Shown here: in pieces, positions 44,146-55,243 of the stretch
Position numbering within the stretch: position 1 is the first letter of the stretch
How the letters are laid out: each line of letters opens with the position of its first letter
From: Rhodocollybia butyracea
Taxonomy: Eukaryota; Basidiomycota; Agaricomycetes; Agaricales; Omphalotaceae
Assembly: GCA_015501585.1 (NCBI GenBank)
Contig: JADNRY010000018.1
Location: 310,001-374,000 of the forward strand
Direction of reading: 5' to 3'
DNA: 64,000 nt
Notes under the pieces: model-generated
Seen by the model: the letters and a program-made list of their open reading frames with translations, nothing else
Databases searched by the model: none
What the model was told of the DNA's origin: nothing
Translations under genes and position numbers: made by a program

Positions 44146-44168
44146 ATCATTAGTTTGGGGAGGGAAGC
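44146..44168 (+). promoter_or_regulatory. Internal polypurine-like tract of element A
   Basis: ATCATTAGTTTGGGG (44146-44160), followed by AGGGAAG, is identical over 15 nt to the sequence just before the terminal polypurine tract (48371-48385). The preceding GAGGACAGTTGAT also resembles the upstream parts of the terminal tracts of A and B. Confidence 0.5.
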
Positions 44169-45024
44169 GCATGGTGCCAAGGCACCATAGCTCCAGGCAG
44201 TCCACCATCACGAGGAGAATTTTGAATTTATTCAACGACATCTATGACCAAAATAGGAACCATAACATTGCTCAACAAAAGGGAGAACACTAGGCAAAAC
44301 ATAAAGCGAACGCTTAAAGAGTATTAGAAGCGGCACGGGGAAACCTAACGCAGGTACCTCACCGCGATAATTCTCCGGAAGACGAAAACGCTAGGAAAAA
44401 CCTTACACCCATAATATCGAGCATCAATGGATTTCAGTTTGACGGTCATCACTATGCCCTAAACAGGACCTGATCCAAGATTGGATGTTGTATTGAAAGA
44501 ATGTCAATATCTAGGGAAAGATTGCATCGCACCCAGCTTACTTAGGGATGATGAGTCTTCTCTAGGCTTTCCCTCGAAGACTTGATTACACCTTTAACGA
44601 ACCGTATAGGTTCCCAAGGGCGGGAATTCGAGTCATAAAAAGCTTTCCGCGAGTATACTCCACATGCTACAAAGAGCTGGTACGGTACTCAAGGAAAACT
44701 TATGCTATTATAACAAAACTCTCGAGAATAGGCTAGCGTGCTGTAAGCCTTTCCGAGAGTAAACTTAAGACTTAGGAAGTCACTCGAGTATGATATGTAC
44801 ACAGTGAACCGAAGGTCTTGATATTGATAGGCTTTATTTACGGTATTCTAAAGGTGCCTATATACCTAAGAATACCACGATACTGCCCCAGAAAGGGGAG
44901 ACAAAAGAGAAATCCCCATGCGAGGGGCGAGCGACGAAATATGATAGAAAAGGAAATTTATTTAACGTCCGAGGACAAACAGCAATGCCAACGGCGGCCC
45001 AGACTCCGAGAAGAACAAGGAAAG
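44169..45024. other. Spacer between the two antisense genes of A
   Basis: No convincing exon on either strand. A small inverted repeat CATGGTGCC/GGCACCATAG lies at about 44171-44190. Probably the promoter of antisense gene 1 and the 3' flank of antisense gene 2. Confidence 0.4.
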
Positions 45025-48000
45025 CTAAGGGGAAGTGGTTTTGACATCTGATAATGTCTCAACTCCCTCCATTAGCTGGTCCACTGGCTTGTCCTGGTCG
45101 ATAACAGACCCAGCGACAGGCAAACCCGGGTTCTCACGGGGAGTACCAGCCATCGACGCTTCTTCATCTCGAGGACTCCCAGTAGGTGGCACGACTGATT
45201 CTTCATCGAAAAGACCAGTTGCTGAACGAGAAGGAGATCCTCAGGGAGACGAAGTACCAGCGGGCACCCCAGAATCGTTCTCGAGGGCGCTCTCCACAGA
45301 AGCCGGAACCACAGCGGCGTGCATGATGCTCTTCAGGAAGTCTTGATAAGCCTGGTTGGTCGGGAAGAGTAGTCCATCTCCACTTCATAAAGGAGCATAA
45401 GAAACTCCAATCCGTGAGAGACAACTCTTTCTCGGGAAGGATCGGCACGAAAGACTCGAGGAAAACCTGAGGGTCAGGAGCCATGCTGCGGAGCTCTTGT
45501 ATTTCATGCTGCAAAGCGTCAAAAGTGCTCGAGATGGACACGTTGAGCTGTTCCCTGGCCTTAATTGCTGCATCGTAACAAGTACGGATGCGAGCAATCG
45601 TGTTGACCTGCTTGGCAATATCTAAACATGAACATTAATAAAAAGAAGTTAAAAGAGAACAAAAGAAAAATACTCACTAACTCGCGAACCCTTCGATGCT
45701 TCGTAGGTCTCATCGAGTACCTCCACTACTTCTGGTACCTGAAGCGTGTCCGAGCAAGTCTGATGGGAGAGTGCACAATTATCGCAAGAAGCACCGAACC
45801 TCCGGTTTCCGTCGTCATCTAGACGATAGGTACACGGCAGGCGGTCCTCTCCCTTGGAATCTGTTGGCGGCGCGCAGCGCATTGGAGGCAAGGTATCTCG
45901 CGAGCGACAACATCCATCTAAAAACGGAAAATATTAATAAAGTCATAACCGTCGGAAAAGTTTACATACGTTACAGAAGGCACGGTTGGTGCGAAGGAAG
46001 ACTCGCCAAGACATCTGGTGCGTCCCGGTACTAACGGCCGGGAGGTCCAGGAAAGCGTCTAACTCGGGTGTAACACCCCAAGTCATGCTAGTCTTGAAAA
46101 GCTCCTTTGGCTTCTGAAAAGGGCAGGCATTAGTCTATCAAACAAGTTACGAGAAAGGGGACAGACGAACCTGGTTGCCGCGTGGAAGGATTTCCTCGAA
46201 CGAGGGCAAATCCAGGGCGTCTCGCTCAAAGCGTACGATAACCGTCCTATATTCTGTAGACCCTGGGGCCACAAACTCCTTCGAGGAATGGGATGCCAGG
46301 CGTCGAAAGAGACTATCAAGGTCCAGAGAATCTACGTCCTCATCAGGAACGAGGAAGACCAGGTTTTCCGGCGGAACTGGGGCGGGAGTAGGTTCACGAG
46401 AAGGCGCTAAAGGAGCGGTATTCTTGAGCCTCAAGCTAGATGCTACAGGAACCGGAATTTCCACCACCGGAACGAGCTTCTTACCGGCCTTTGTCGGACA
46501 AGGGACAGGAATGCTCTCCGCCTCAGCCTCATCAACCACGTCGTTGAGGCGCTTGCGCTTAAGACTGGGAGGCTGGTAGAAGGTGTTAAAATAAGTCTAG
46601 GGAGAGAAGAGAAGGAAACTTACCACGACTGGGTCAGATATCACTTCCTTTCCCTTTCCCTTTCCTTTTGCATCCTGCACCTTGTTTTGCTCTTACCCTT
46701 GGGAGGTCCCGCGAGTTTGGCAACTGCTGGTGGTGCTTTGGGCTTCGACGTTTTCGTTGTCTTGACGTCAGGAGAGATCCTGGAGGTTTTTGGGACTTTA
46801 GGAATGGACAAGGTTTTCACCTCTTTCGAGGCCTTGGGAACGATCGGCGGGGCTGGGGCCTTCTTTGTCTTCTTGTCCGAAACCACTGCAGGTGGCGGAG
46901 CAGGAGGAACCTTGCTCTTCCTGCGACCTCTCGATTTCCGGGTCGGGTAACGAGAAAGTTTCTCTCCAGCCGGAGACGCCTAAAAGAGAAATAAAATGTT
47001 TAAAAGAAATTTATAATAAAGGAAGAAAAACCTACCCTCGAGTGGGACGGAGGCTCCTCATAAGCCGACCGTTCACTGTTGGAAGGAACGTCGCTGGCCT
47101 CTTCTACCTCTTCCTCCCCCTCCTCAGAAATAGACTTAGGAGCATCAAGAACACCAGTGTCAATGGGTTCTTGATCCCCTAGCCAGTCCGTTTCTCAACA
47201 GTCCTTGTCGAGTGGAATTGAAATGGGAGGAAATGAAGGTTCGCGTACTCCTATAAGGTGACAATGAATAAGTTAAAACATAAACAAAATGATAAATAGA
47301 AATGTACCAGGATTTCTTGGACCATATGGTCGGCCAGGTACCATGCTGGTTCCGCACTTGGAGAAGTCTCCGTTCGACGAACAATTCGGGATAGCCTCTG
47401 GCAAGACACCACAATGCTCTCGATAATGAGAGGGCAGGATCGCCGTCCCAAGACGTGAGTACGGAGGAAGATCTACGACAATCTCTTGAGAGCAGAAGGA
47501 GATAGAAGCCACTTACGAGTCGAGGAGTCAGGATAGAAAACGCAAGGCGAACAGCCCTCGTTTCTTTGCCTGGCTGGTAAGACTTGTCATTGGCCACGGC
47601 CAAGAGATGTGGCGATAGTTTGCGCTGAATAGCAACAGCTGCGGCCCATATCATTCTGGCAGAATACTCGCGCGGAATGTCTCCTAGGATCGGGAGTCGA
47701 CCGATATCTTGACCAATAAAATATGACTCTTGTTGCGTCAGGTTAGGAATCTCGAATTTCTGCACCAGTGGCTCAGCTAGTGCGAAAAAGGAAGGTTTCT
47801 CGCTTTTGAAGTTGTCGAGGAGATTGTCGGAGTCGGAAGAGGATGAGAGAGCAAGATAAGCCTCAATTACGTCTGAGGGCAGCGTAGGCCACCAGTCGGG
47901 AAGGCCTTCTTCAGCGGAGATGGTGGTGGGGGAGACGATGATGGGACTTGTTGAAAAATTTTCAACATTGCCTTATCAATAGATCGTTGCCCAAAGCCAT

Positions 48001-48169
48001 AGCCAAAGTGACCGGCATCTGTTTTAAGACGTAAAACAACATATCACAAAATACGAATGTGATAGAGGCGTTTTCAGAGTTCTCGAAGACTTAACACGTT
48101 AAACTTAAAGAAAATGTTATCGAGGAAATGATTGGGATCCCCAATCAGGAGTCTAGGCGCCCGCGGCAT
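45025..48169 (-). pseudogene. Antisense gene 2 of element A, multi-exon
   Basis: Reads from an ATG at 48169 to a TAG at 45025 through at least nine exons separated by about 50-nt introns. Segments in order: NVLSLREL..KRLYHIRIL..YVVLRLKTDAGHFGYGFGQRS; PDWWPTLPSDVIEAY..TQQESYFIGQDIGRLPILGD; RRSCPLIIESIVVSCQRL; an acidic exon (ISEEGEEEVEEASD); a K/P-rich basic exon (YPTRKSRGRRKSK); PVPCPTKAGKKLVP..PENLVFLVPDEDVDSLD; MTWGVTPELDAFLDLP; a Cys-rich segment with CLQC, PC and CDNCALSHQTC; and a helical end (VNTIARIRTCYDAA). The cysteine pattern CxxC..C..CxxCxxxxxxC suggests zinc binding. At least four TGA codons sit where CGA would be read, plus a few one-base frame breaks. Family not recognised. Confidence 0.55.
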
Positions 48170-48381
48170 ATGTTGTCTTGTAGATCAATTCAATTGTTGA
48201 CACCTGATTCACATAAGCGCCCGATGTCGAGAATGATCCCAGTTAAACTTAGGGGTAGTATGTCCAGACTAGTCCGCGGGAAAGGAATTAGAATGCTAAA
48301 TGCCGAGAACATAAAAGGGATTGCTAGCAGAGTCGATCCTAGGCTTGGTGGGCTGACCGGGGACGGTCAGATCATTAGTTT

Positions 48382-48389
48382 GGGGGAGA
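48382..48389 (+). promoter_or_regulatory. Polypurine tract of element A
   Basis: GGGGGAGA immediately before the 3' LTR start TATTAGG. It sets the LTR boundary. Confidence 0.75.
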
Positions 48390-50216
48390 TATTAGGCCTA
48401 AAATCGGCCTAAGGCGTGTAACCGTACATTTTGACACTTTGTACGTGTTATACAATGCAATAAGAGAGTTATACGGAGCCCGAGCGTGATAGCTGTTGCC
48501 GAGGCAAAGAACTTAACAATAATACTCAGCGAGCCATGAAGGTACGCCCACAAGCGTAGCCTAGAGCCAAGCTAGCGAGGATACCTGGGCTGCCCGGAGA
48601 TGTAACGCTAGATCGTCAATCTAGTTATACCCAAAGAGTGTAGACTCTCTAAACTACAGGACATCTCGAAGCGGGATAAGTACTAAGCCAACGCGTTACT
48701 CGAGGGAAGGCATCCCTCGCACTAAGACCCCCAACGAGCTATGTTAAGATGTGGACTTTACAGTCCGTAACAATGGACTAGAACGATCCCGAGGAAACCG
48801 TAGAGATCTATTCGCGGCCCCGGTCGCGACCGTGAGGACGGTAGAAACATGCTTAGCGGACCTACGGAAAGCTACGCGCCGGGATAGCCTTGGCAAATCG
48901 AAACATTTGATCTTAGAAATCATACACGGAAGGTCTTATCCGTTAAAGCCGACTATCAGGAATCACTTGTACATACTCAGCGCAGTTGCTCAAGATTATC
49001 ATAAGTGGTGTCGTTGGAAAGCTAGATAACAGGCCTTCTCGAGAGAATGTTAATCACACTCAGGAGGGACAGAACTATCCGAGGAATAGAATGAAACTCA
49101 CCCAAGGGAAACCGGGCGGCGAGTGATCATGAAGCGCAAAGGTACTCCTGACCCCGGAGAATTGTGGAGTAATCGGAGAAACCTCGCTCGGATCAAAACA
49201 CTCTAAAACTATGTTAATCCTCACGAAATCATATTTTACCTCTGATATATACCCAAGAATGGACTATTTCTTTATCGTGTGTACCATATATAGGCTGGAG
49301 TTTCCTTTCTGAGCCAGATTCCTCTGTTCCACTCTCTTTCCATCTCTCTCCGTATCTGTTTCATCTATTTTTTGTATTAAACTCTCTCTACTCAGTATAT
49401 AAGCCAGATATATTTATTCAATAAGACAAGTTTCTTGCCCTTGACTTGACTGCTAAGACCAGTGCTCCGTAGAACGTCCCCGCGGGATCAGTAGCGTGAC
49501 GCCTCCTGACTTGGTTATCTTAAGAAAGTAATAAACTTCACGCGCTTCGCAAAGCCCATTTATATCTTGATCGAATTTAAGTGTGTAGAGTTCTCTCGAA
49601 CTCCAGATCAACTCAAATCTAGTTGCTTCCTTAGAGGGGACGGCTTCTAGTAACGGATTATTTGGCTCCAGAGTGAGGGTTCCTTAGTTGACTTCTTCAC
49701 GAAGTTAGACGAGCCGCTAAGATTGTGGTACGAGTTCCTAGTGATTAAGTTCACTCACAATATCGTAGCTTGGCCCAGAGTTTGGTTGAGGACTTTACGG
49801 CGTCACAGCAGCTAGTGCCAGAGTTTGCCTAGGGTTGTTGACAAACCTCGAGATTACTATTCTAGCTAGAGCCAGAGTTTGCCTAGGAGAATCTTAGTTT
49901 CGTTGTATTGGTTTTGGTTTTGGTTAATTGATTTGGACATACACATCTGGTTCCCTCGTACACTCGTACACCCCAACTAGGCTTCTCTCGACTTAGTTCT
50001 AAGAGTTGTCTAAGCTTAGTTACCCACGTTAGCGCTACAGTCTTGAACCTGGAGCAGTCGCGCGCGTACATCCGATATTACAAAGCTTTCCCTCGGGGAA
50101 TCTCTGACAACCCGCCCTCGCTCCCTTACATATCGATAGTCTGGTTAGGTGCGGTAGTGTTTTTGTTAGGTTGTTTTATAGCACCTTTCGCATACCTACA
50201 CGTAAATACCCAAATA
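48390..50216 (+). repeat. 3' LTR of element A
   Basis: 1,827 bp, about 98% identical by eye to 20116-21956. Ends CCAAATA. Confidence 0.85.
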
Positions 50217-50675
50217 GCGGTTCAGAATGAAGAGTATAGAAGTGCCAGTCAGTTTACTGGACCATATAGATCGAATCTCGGTAGGGAATGTGAGAAATAA
50301 GTCTTGGAACCATAAAACTGCGGTTTGATGCATGAGCCACTGGAAATGTTCATTTTATGACCAGAAGAAACTCTCACCAAAGGCAGATAACAATGCATAG
50401 TTTTGCAGCAAAATATAATACCAGTATGACATGAGGATCTTCAAGTATACCTAGGTCATTCAACATACAAGAGGAATTGAATTTGGGCAATTTCTTCAGC
50501 GATGGCCTGATCACTGGAAGAGTTTGACATGGTGGCAAAAAAGTACAGTACTGGCCACCAGTTGAGAGTATAAGTACTGCACTGGGATGATCACCAGAAT
50601 GCGGAGAATCATAGATAGACAGAGAACAAATAGAGAAGACGAAATCATCAAAAGTTATCGTTCATCAGATGGATG
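50217..50675. other. Right flank of element A, nothing recognised
   Basis: Does not continue the Copia gag found at the left flank and shares no target duplication with it. Only short open frames. Confidence 0.4.
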
Positions 50676-52178
50676 AGCAATGTTGTATGGCACATATAGT
50701 GTCAAATAATTATTTGCGGACACTTTAGCCTTCGGCACCACTTTTGCGGACCCAACTTCATAAAATAGCACAAAATAGTCATTTACGGACACTTTAGCTT
50801 TTGATAACTGTTTTGCGGACCTAACTTGAACAAAATGTCTGGTTGAACTAAGGTCAAGTCAGGCATAAGTTTTGTGGACACAACTTTTAGAAGTTTTGCA
50901 GAAATGAGTTTTGTGGACATGTGTTTTGCGGACATGCATTTTGCGGACACAGGTTTTGTGGACACAAGTTTTGCAGACCCAGGTTTTAGGGACTCAAGTC
51001 TCATCGACTCAAATTGGAAACAAGTTATCAAAGTCAGAGATACTTATTTTCCATCAAGTTGGACACAGATCAAGTCCAAAGTCCAAAGTTCTATGGATGA
51101 CACATGTTGATTAGATTGCTGATTAGGCGCCTCCAGCGTTAAAGGCTTTATCGGCGCTTACTATGTAAGTTCTGACTTCAATCTTTTAACAATTCCTAGA
51201 ATATCAATGATGACCAGTGAAACTAAATTCTGAGTATTCTTCCATGCCAGTGGGCTACTCAAGTGTGTCAAGGCTACATTTGAAGGTGAGCAAATCTCTG
51301 GCCACCCAGCAAAACATGGAGCTGTTTCAGGCACCGTACAGCCGGTTCCAGCGGCCCCCAGCACTGTACAGTGCCGGAAAGCAGCTTCCCGTGCATGCAG
51401 GTTTTGCTGATCCGGGCCTGGGACACAGATATATACTGTTATAGCAAAAGTAAGTATTTTGCTATAGTGCTGAACCCCTTAAAAGCATCTGGCTAATGTA
51501 TAGAGATGAACGTACATGTTCAACTGCACTTTTAGCGGTGCTACTGATTACAATGGGTGAAGTCTAGCTGTCGGTCTTGCTCCAGTAGCCAAGGCACCTC
51601 TTATAATCTCTCTAGCAAAGCCGGTCACTATACCAGTCTCTGGCATACTGAAGAGAAGACGAAACCTAACCTAGCTAGCTAGTCTTTTGAGAAGAGAAAA
51701 CTTGTTCTCATATAACCAATGAAGATACCATGTGACCGGGCGCTAATTCGGCGCTGGTCAGCTGGTCAGCCAAAGAACATACTAAAATATGTTGCAGACT
51801 GGACCTCAGGCCAAAAGGTCCGTAAAAGTAAGGTCCTTAAAAGTAAGGTCCGCAAAAGTAAGGTCTGCAAAAGTGAGGTCTGCAAAAGTGAGGTCCGCAA
51901 AAGTGAGGTCCACAAAAATGAGGTCCACAAAAGTGAGGTCCACAAAAATGAAGTCTGCAAAAATGAAAAATGAGGTCCGCAAAAGTGAGGTCTGCAAAAG
52001 TGAGGTCTGCAAAAGCATAGTTTTACTCAATAATTTTTGTCTTACTTAGGTCCACAATATGTATCTTGACTTGTGTCCAAAATGCTCAAAATATTGAAGT
52101 TAGGTCCGCAAAAGCACTGCCCACTGGTATAAATTTATGCTTAATTATTTGACACTATATGTGCCATAACGTTGCCTT
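50676..52178. mobile_element. TIR element with inverted subterminal 15-bp repeat arrays
   Basis: Terminal inverted repeats of about 26 bp perfect match (left 50688-50713 starting ATGGCACATATAGTG, right 52142-52167), extending imperfectly outward to about 50676 and 52178. Inside the left end, about nine units of TTTTGCGGACACAAG type (50,711-51,000). Inside the right end, about 13 units of AGGTCCGCAAAAGTG type (51,813-52,017), i.e. the same unit inverted. No transposase frame is evident between them. Arrays of this kind are typical binding sites for a transposase near element ends. Superfamily uncertain, target duplication not clear. Confidence 0.65.
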
Positions 52179-53932
52179 GAAGACAACATGGGGAAAGCTT
52201 TTTGACTGGATAGCAGTTCATGCGATGAACTGTCGTGAGGTTAGAAGTAATGCTCGTGCATGCTTGCCTACATCACTAAATTGGGGGAAAGCTGCTGTCG
52301 GATGATACAAAAGGGCATTATGCATCAAATTTTTGTATTATCATAATAGAATATCATACGTCCCATAGCCAAGGAATTTTATGACAATATTGTGATGTAT
52401 TACAGTTTTAATCTCAAATTACATTAGTATCATGGTCTTAGCTTCATATTATGTTAGTGTGATATGTGATGTTCAGCGTCCTCCCATATTTCATTGGTGA
52501 TACCATTCATTATAGTTAGAAAGAATTATGTCCCGCAAGGTTTGTTTCCAGTGCATCTTCCCCCTCTCTGATTGTTTACTGCAGGCATCAATGCATCTTT
52601 TTGACTTCAGTCATTGCCTTGAATCTTGATGTTACTGTTAGCCAACAGCAATACATCTATTAATAGTAGGCCAAAGTCAGCTCCTCTTTCAAAGCTTGCA
52701 ATTGGATTCTGGAAGGCAGGATATCATGAAACTTTGAAAACAAATACCAAGTCCGTTTACTCCAAGAACAACAAGGGCAACCCTGCTTGGCATCAGCACC
52801 CAGCAACAGTTTGCTGATGACTTAGGCTGACTTACCCGGCAGCTTCTTTGCTAAAACCTATTATATTATTTGACACACCCTGAGTTCAGCAATAACTCAC
52901 TCTTTCTTTTTCTCCCCCCATCACCGTTGCATTTGTTTCCTCAAGAGACAGCAAGCCACCTCAACTCCCGCAAGACACTCCCTCAAGCAAATTTTCTCTG
53001 TCCTTCAACTGATTCTCTTTCAAAATGACAACAAGTTTTAATACCAAGATGAGAAGAAATCAAGCCCACCGGTCCAACAAATCAACGCTCAAGTCTTCAA
53101 GATACAAGTTTGGGTCGATGTGACCGCTCGTTCCCCTTCTAGCTCCCTTTCTTCCCACTTATCTTCCTTTCCCAGGTTCCTAACCTGCTTTTCTTCCCAC
53201 TCCCACTCACACTCCCTCTGTATCCTGTACTGTCTTCCCCCCTCCTACTCCCTGTCCTTGCTCCGATTCATGTAGCATACATTTCCACTGTATCGATTTA
53301 CTTAGAAGTATTCATGCAAATACATGTTATTCACCTCACGTTCTTGTATCATGAGCATTCTGAATGAAATTTTACTGGTGGCAAGAATTTTATTGGCCCC
53401 AAGATTCCAGGGCATTTTCTGCGCTTTAAGACCGTTCATTACATTCTAATACCTGTGAATGCCTTACACTCCAATAATTGTACTTGATTCTAATATCCTC
53501 CAGATATTGTCATATATTGTAACTCTCAATCATCACAGATTACTTGCCTCTCAAATATATTCAATGATAATGGATGATAATCTGAGCTGAAATATTCTAC
53601 TGATATTATGATCATTATGCCGAGTTACATTAGATTTCGGGCAACTACCATTCATTGCCGAAACCTCTCCAATTTAGTGATGTACCTACGACTCAACTCA
53701 GCTGCAGAAAACATCTGTCAGTGTGACTGTTGTACAAATAAACATGATAGTCATTCTACAAACTGCACAAGAACACTGCATTGATGCCTCTCCCCCAGAA
53801 GATTCCGTCAAGGCATGATTGCTATAATTATGTTGGAACCATTGATACTAGGAGGAGTTTGATTTGAGGTAAAACAGATAAAAAGTTTGATCACAGCTAC
53901 TGATATTTTGAATGTGAAATGGGTAGCTCAGA
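52179..53932. other. Gene-poor stretch, nothing recognised
   Basis: A pyrimidine-rich zone at 52,900-53,270 and AT-rich sequence afterwards. The 63-codon frame at 52626-52817 has no recognisable motif. Confidence 0.4.
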
Positions 53933-53939
53933 TTAAGTA

Positions 53940-54661
53940 ACAAAATCACCTACCAAGACTGTCCCCAAAGAACAATTGTCAGATCCAACTTGAACTGGGA
54001 CAATGTGCATAGAAAAACCCCAAGTCCAGAGAAGACAAACACATTTGTGAGTCGTGACATAAAGCTGGCAAGTCACACTATATACGATGAGCCACCTCAT
54101 ACACTCACCAGCTTCAATCAATGTTTCAAAATATTGACGTCCAAACAGGTTCAAACGTTCAACACTGCAACCATCATGACTAATTCTACCTGGTATGCTA
54201 CAGTGAGCTCGAACATACATATATATCTTCCGGGATTCTTTGACCTTTTCCGAGCAAACTCACTTAACAGCTCCTCCTGCTTACCAGCTACTACAACAAC
54301 TGGTCACCAGTACAATCTCTTCGTCTACTATTCCATCAGGAGAGTCACTCGTTTGCAACAACGAGCTCATCTTAGTTTCTATTGGTCAATTTCTTGGAGC
54401 TGTTTGTATCTGTGTCATTTCGGAGTCGATCCCTACGTGTCTTATTCAATTGGTATAAAAGCATCCAAGGAATCAGCACAGCAGAATCATACAGTGTCTC
54501 ACTAACCTAAAATGTTTTCCATCAATGATTTCAACACCGGTGCTGGCAATGATTTGAATGCTAATGCGTATCAGCATCAACAACGCTTGGGTGACCAGCA
54601 ACACAAAGACTATGGTGGTACTCATCTCCTCCACATCAGGCTCAAAAAGAAAACAGACCAC
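53940..54661 (-). pseudogene. Possible integral membrane protein remnant
   Basis: Minus-strand segments read like membrane protein exons: TTIVFVLLVTQALLMLIR (about 54625-54570), ETLYDSAVLIPWMLLYQL with a basic tail (about 54530-54400), and FVFSGLGVFLCTLSQF (about 54040-53960). I could not join them into one consistent gene, and the plus strand is also partly open. Treat as a tentative fragment. Confidence 0.2.
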
Positions 54662-55104
54662 ACGATGAGTGTGAGCATGAACAAAAGATCACCGACACTG
54701 CTCGAGAGAATTTGAGAAGGTTACAGGGTCATTTTGTTGCAAATACAAGTGACACTACCAGCATTCTTGGAATCCAACAACAACAGCCCTTTTCCAGCCT
54801 CATAACCGCTATCCCTGTTTTTCTTAGAATCCAGCAATGTGTTTCCAGCAACTATTGGCATGCTCAGGTGATGCATTCACCCCTTGGGCTTCTCCTCTCG
54901 AATAGGTAAAGGTGAAGACACTTTGTATTTCACCGCTGTGTTGGATATTTATCCTGGGCTGCTCAATCGAGGCTGTGGACAAACACATATATACAAATGA
55001 TGTGTAACTACAACCCTTGATAACAATCTAATAGTAGTCTTGAACCGCCATCTCAGAGCCATCTCAGAGCCATCTAAGAGTCTAGGAGTCTTTATTAACC
55101 AACA

Positions 55105-55116
55105 GGTTATGGGCCC
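55105..55116 (+). promoter_or_regulatory. Primer binding site, half-tRNA type (initiator tRNA-Met)
   Basis: GGTTATGGGCCC directly after the LTR is complementary to the anticodon stem-loop (GGGCCCAUAACC) of the common eukaryotic initiator tRNA-Met, as in classic Copia elements. Confidence 0.7.
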
Positions 55117-55243
55117 GTGTCCACACTATACATCTAGGAGTTTTATTCATCATCTAGGAGCTTTACTTTTCACCCAATCACTCAATCTCACTCATTTCAT
55201 CATCCCATCCCCAATCCTTTTCAACGACTCATATTCATTCACT

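Larger units (their letters stand above)
20116..50216 (+). mobile_element. Ty3/Gypsy LTR retrotransposon 'A' with antisense genes and nested insertions
   Basis: LTRs at 20116-21956 and 48390-50216, a primer site at 21959, a polypurine tract at 48382-48389, and gag, protease, RT/RNase H and integrase in order define a complete element. Without the nested element B (11,095 bp plus duplication) and the solo-LTR-like insert (1,074 bp) it would be about 17.9 kb, very large for this class. About 6.4 kb of the excess lies between the end of integrase (30825) and the 3' LTR and holds two spliced antisense genes. LTR ends are TATTAGG..CCAAATA rather than TG..CA; the boundary is fixed by the shared GGGGGAGA tract and the 2-nt spacing to the primer site seen in both A and B. 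No target duplication is visible. Confidence 0.85.

Noticed and set aside
46175..46579. 134-codon plus-strand frame
   Set aside because: Mirror of the antisense gene 2 exon on the minus strand, which has better splice sites and composition.
48128..48412. 94-codon plus-strand frame before the 3' LTR of A
   Set aside because: Lies opposite the start of antisense gene 2 and has no recognisable motif; its frame is likely a shadow.
51766..51973. Plus and minus frames of repeated K/V/R/S or L/T/F peptides
   Set aside because: These are translations of the 15-bp DNA repeat array, open only because 15 is a multiple of three.
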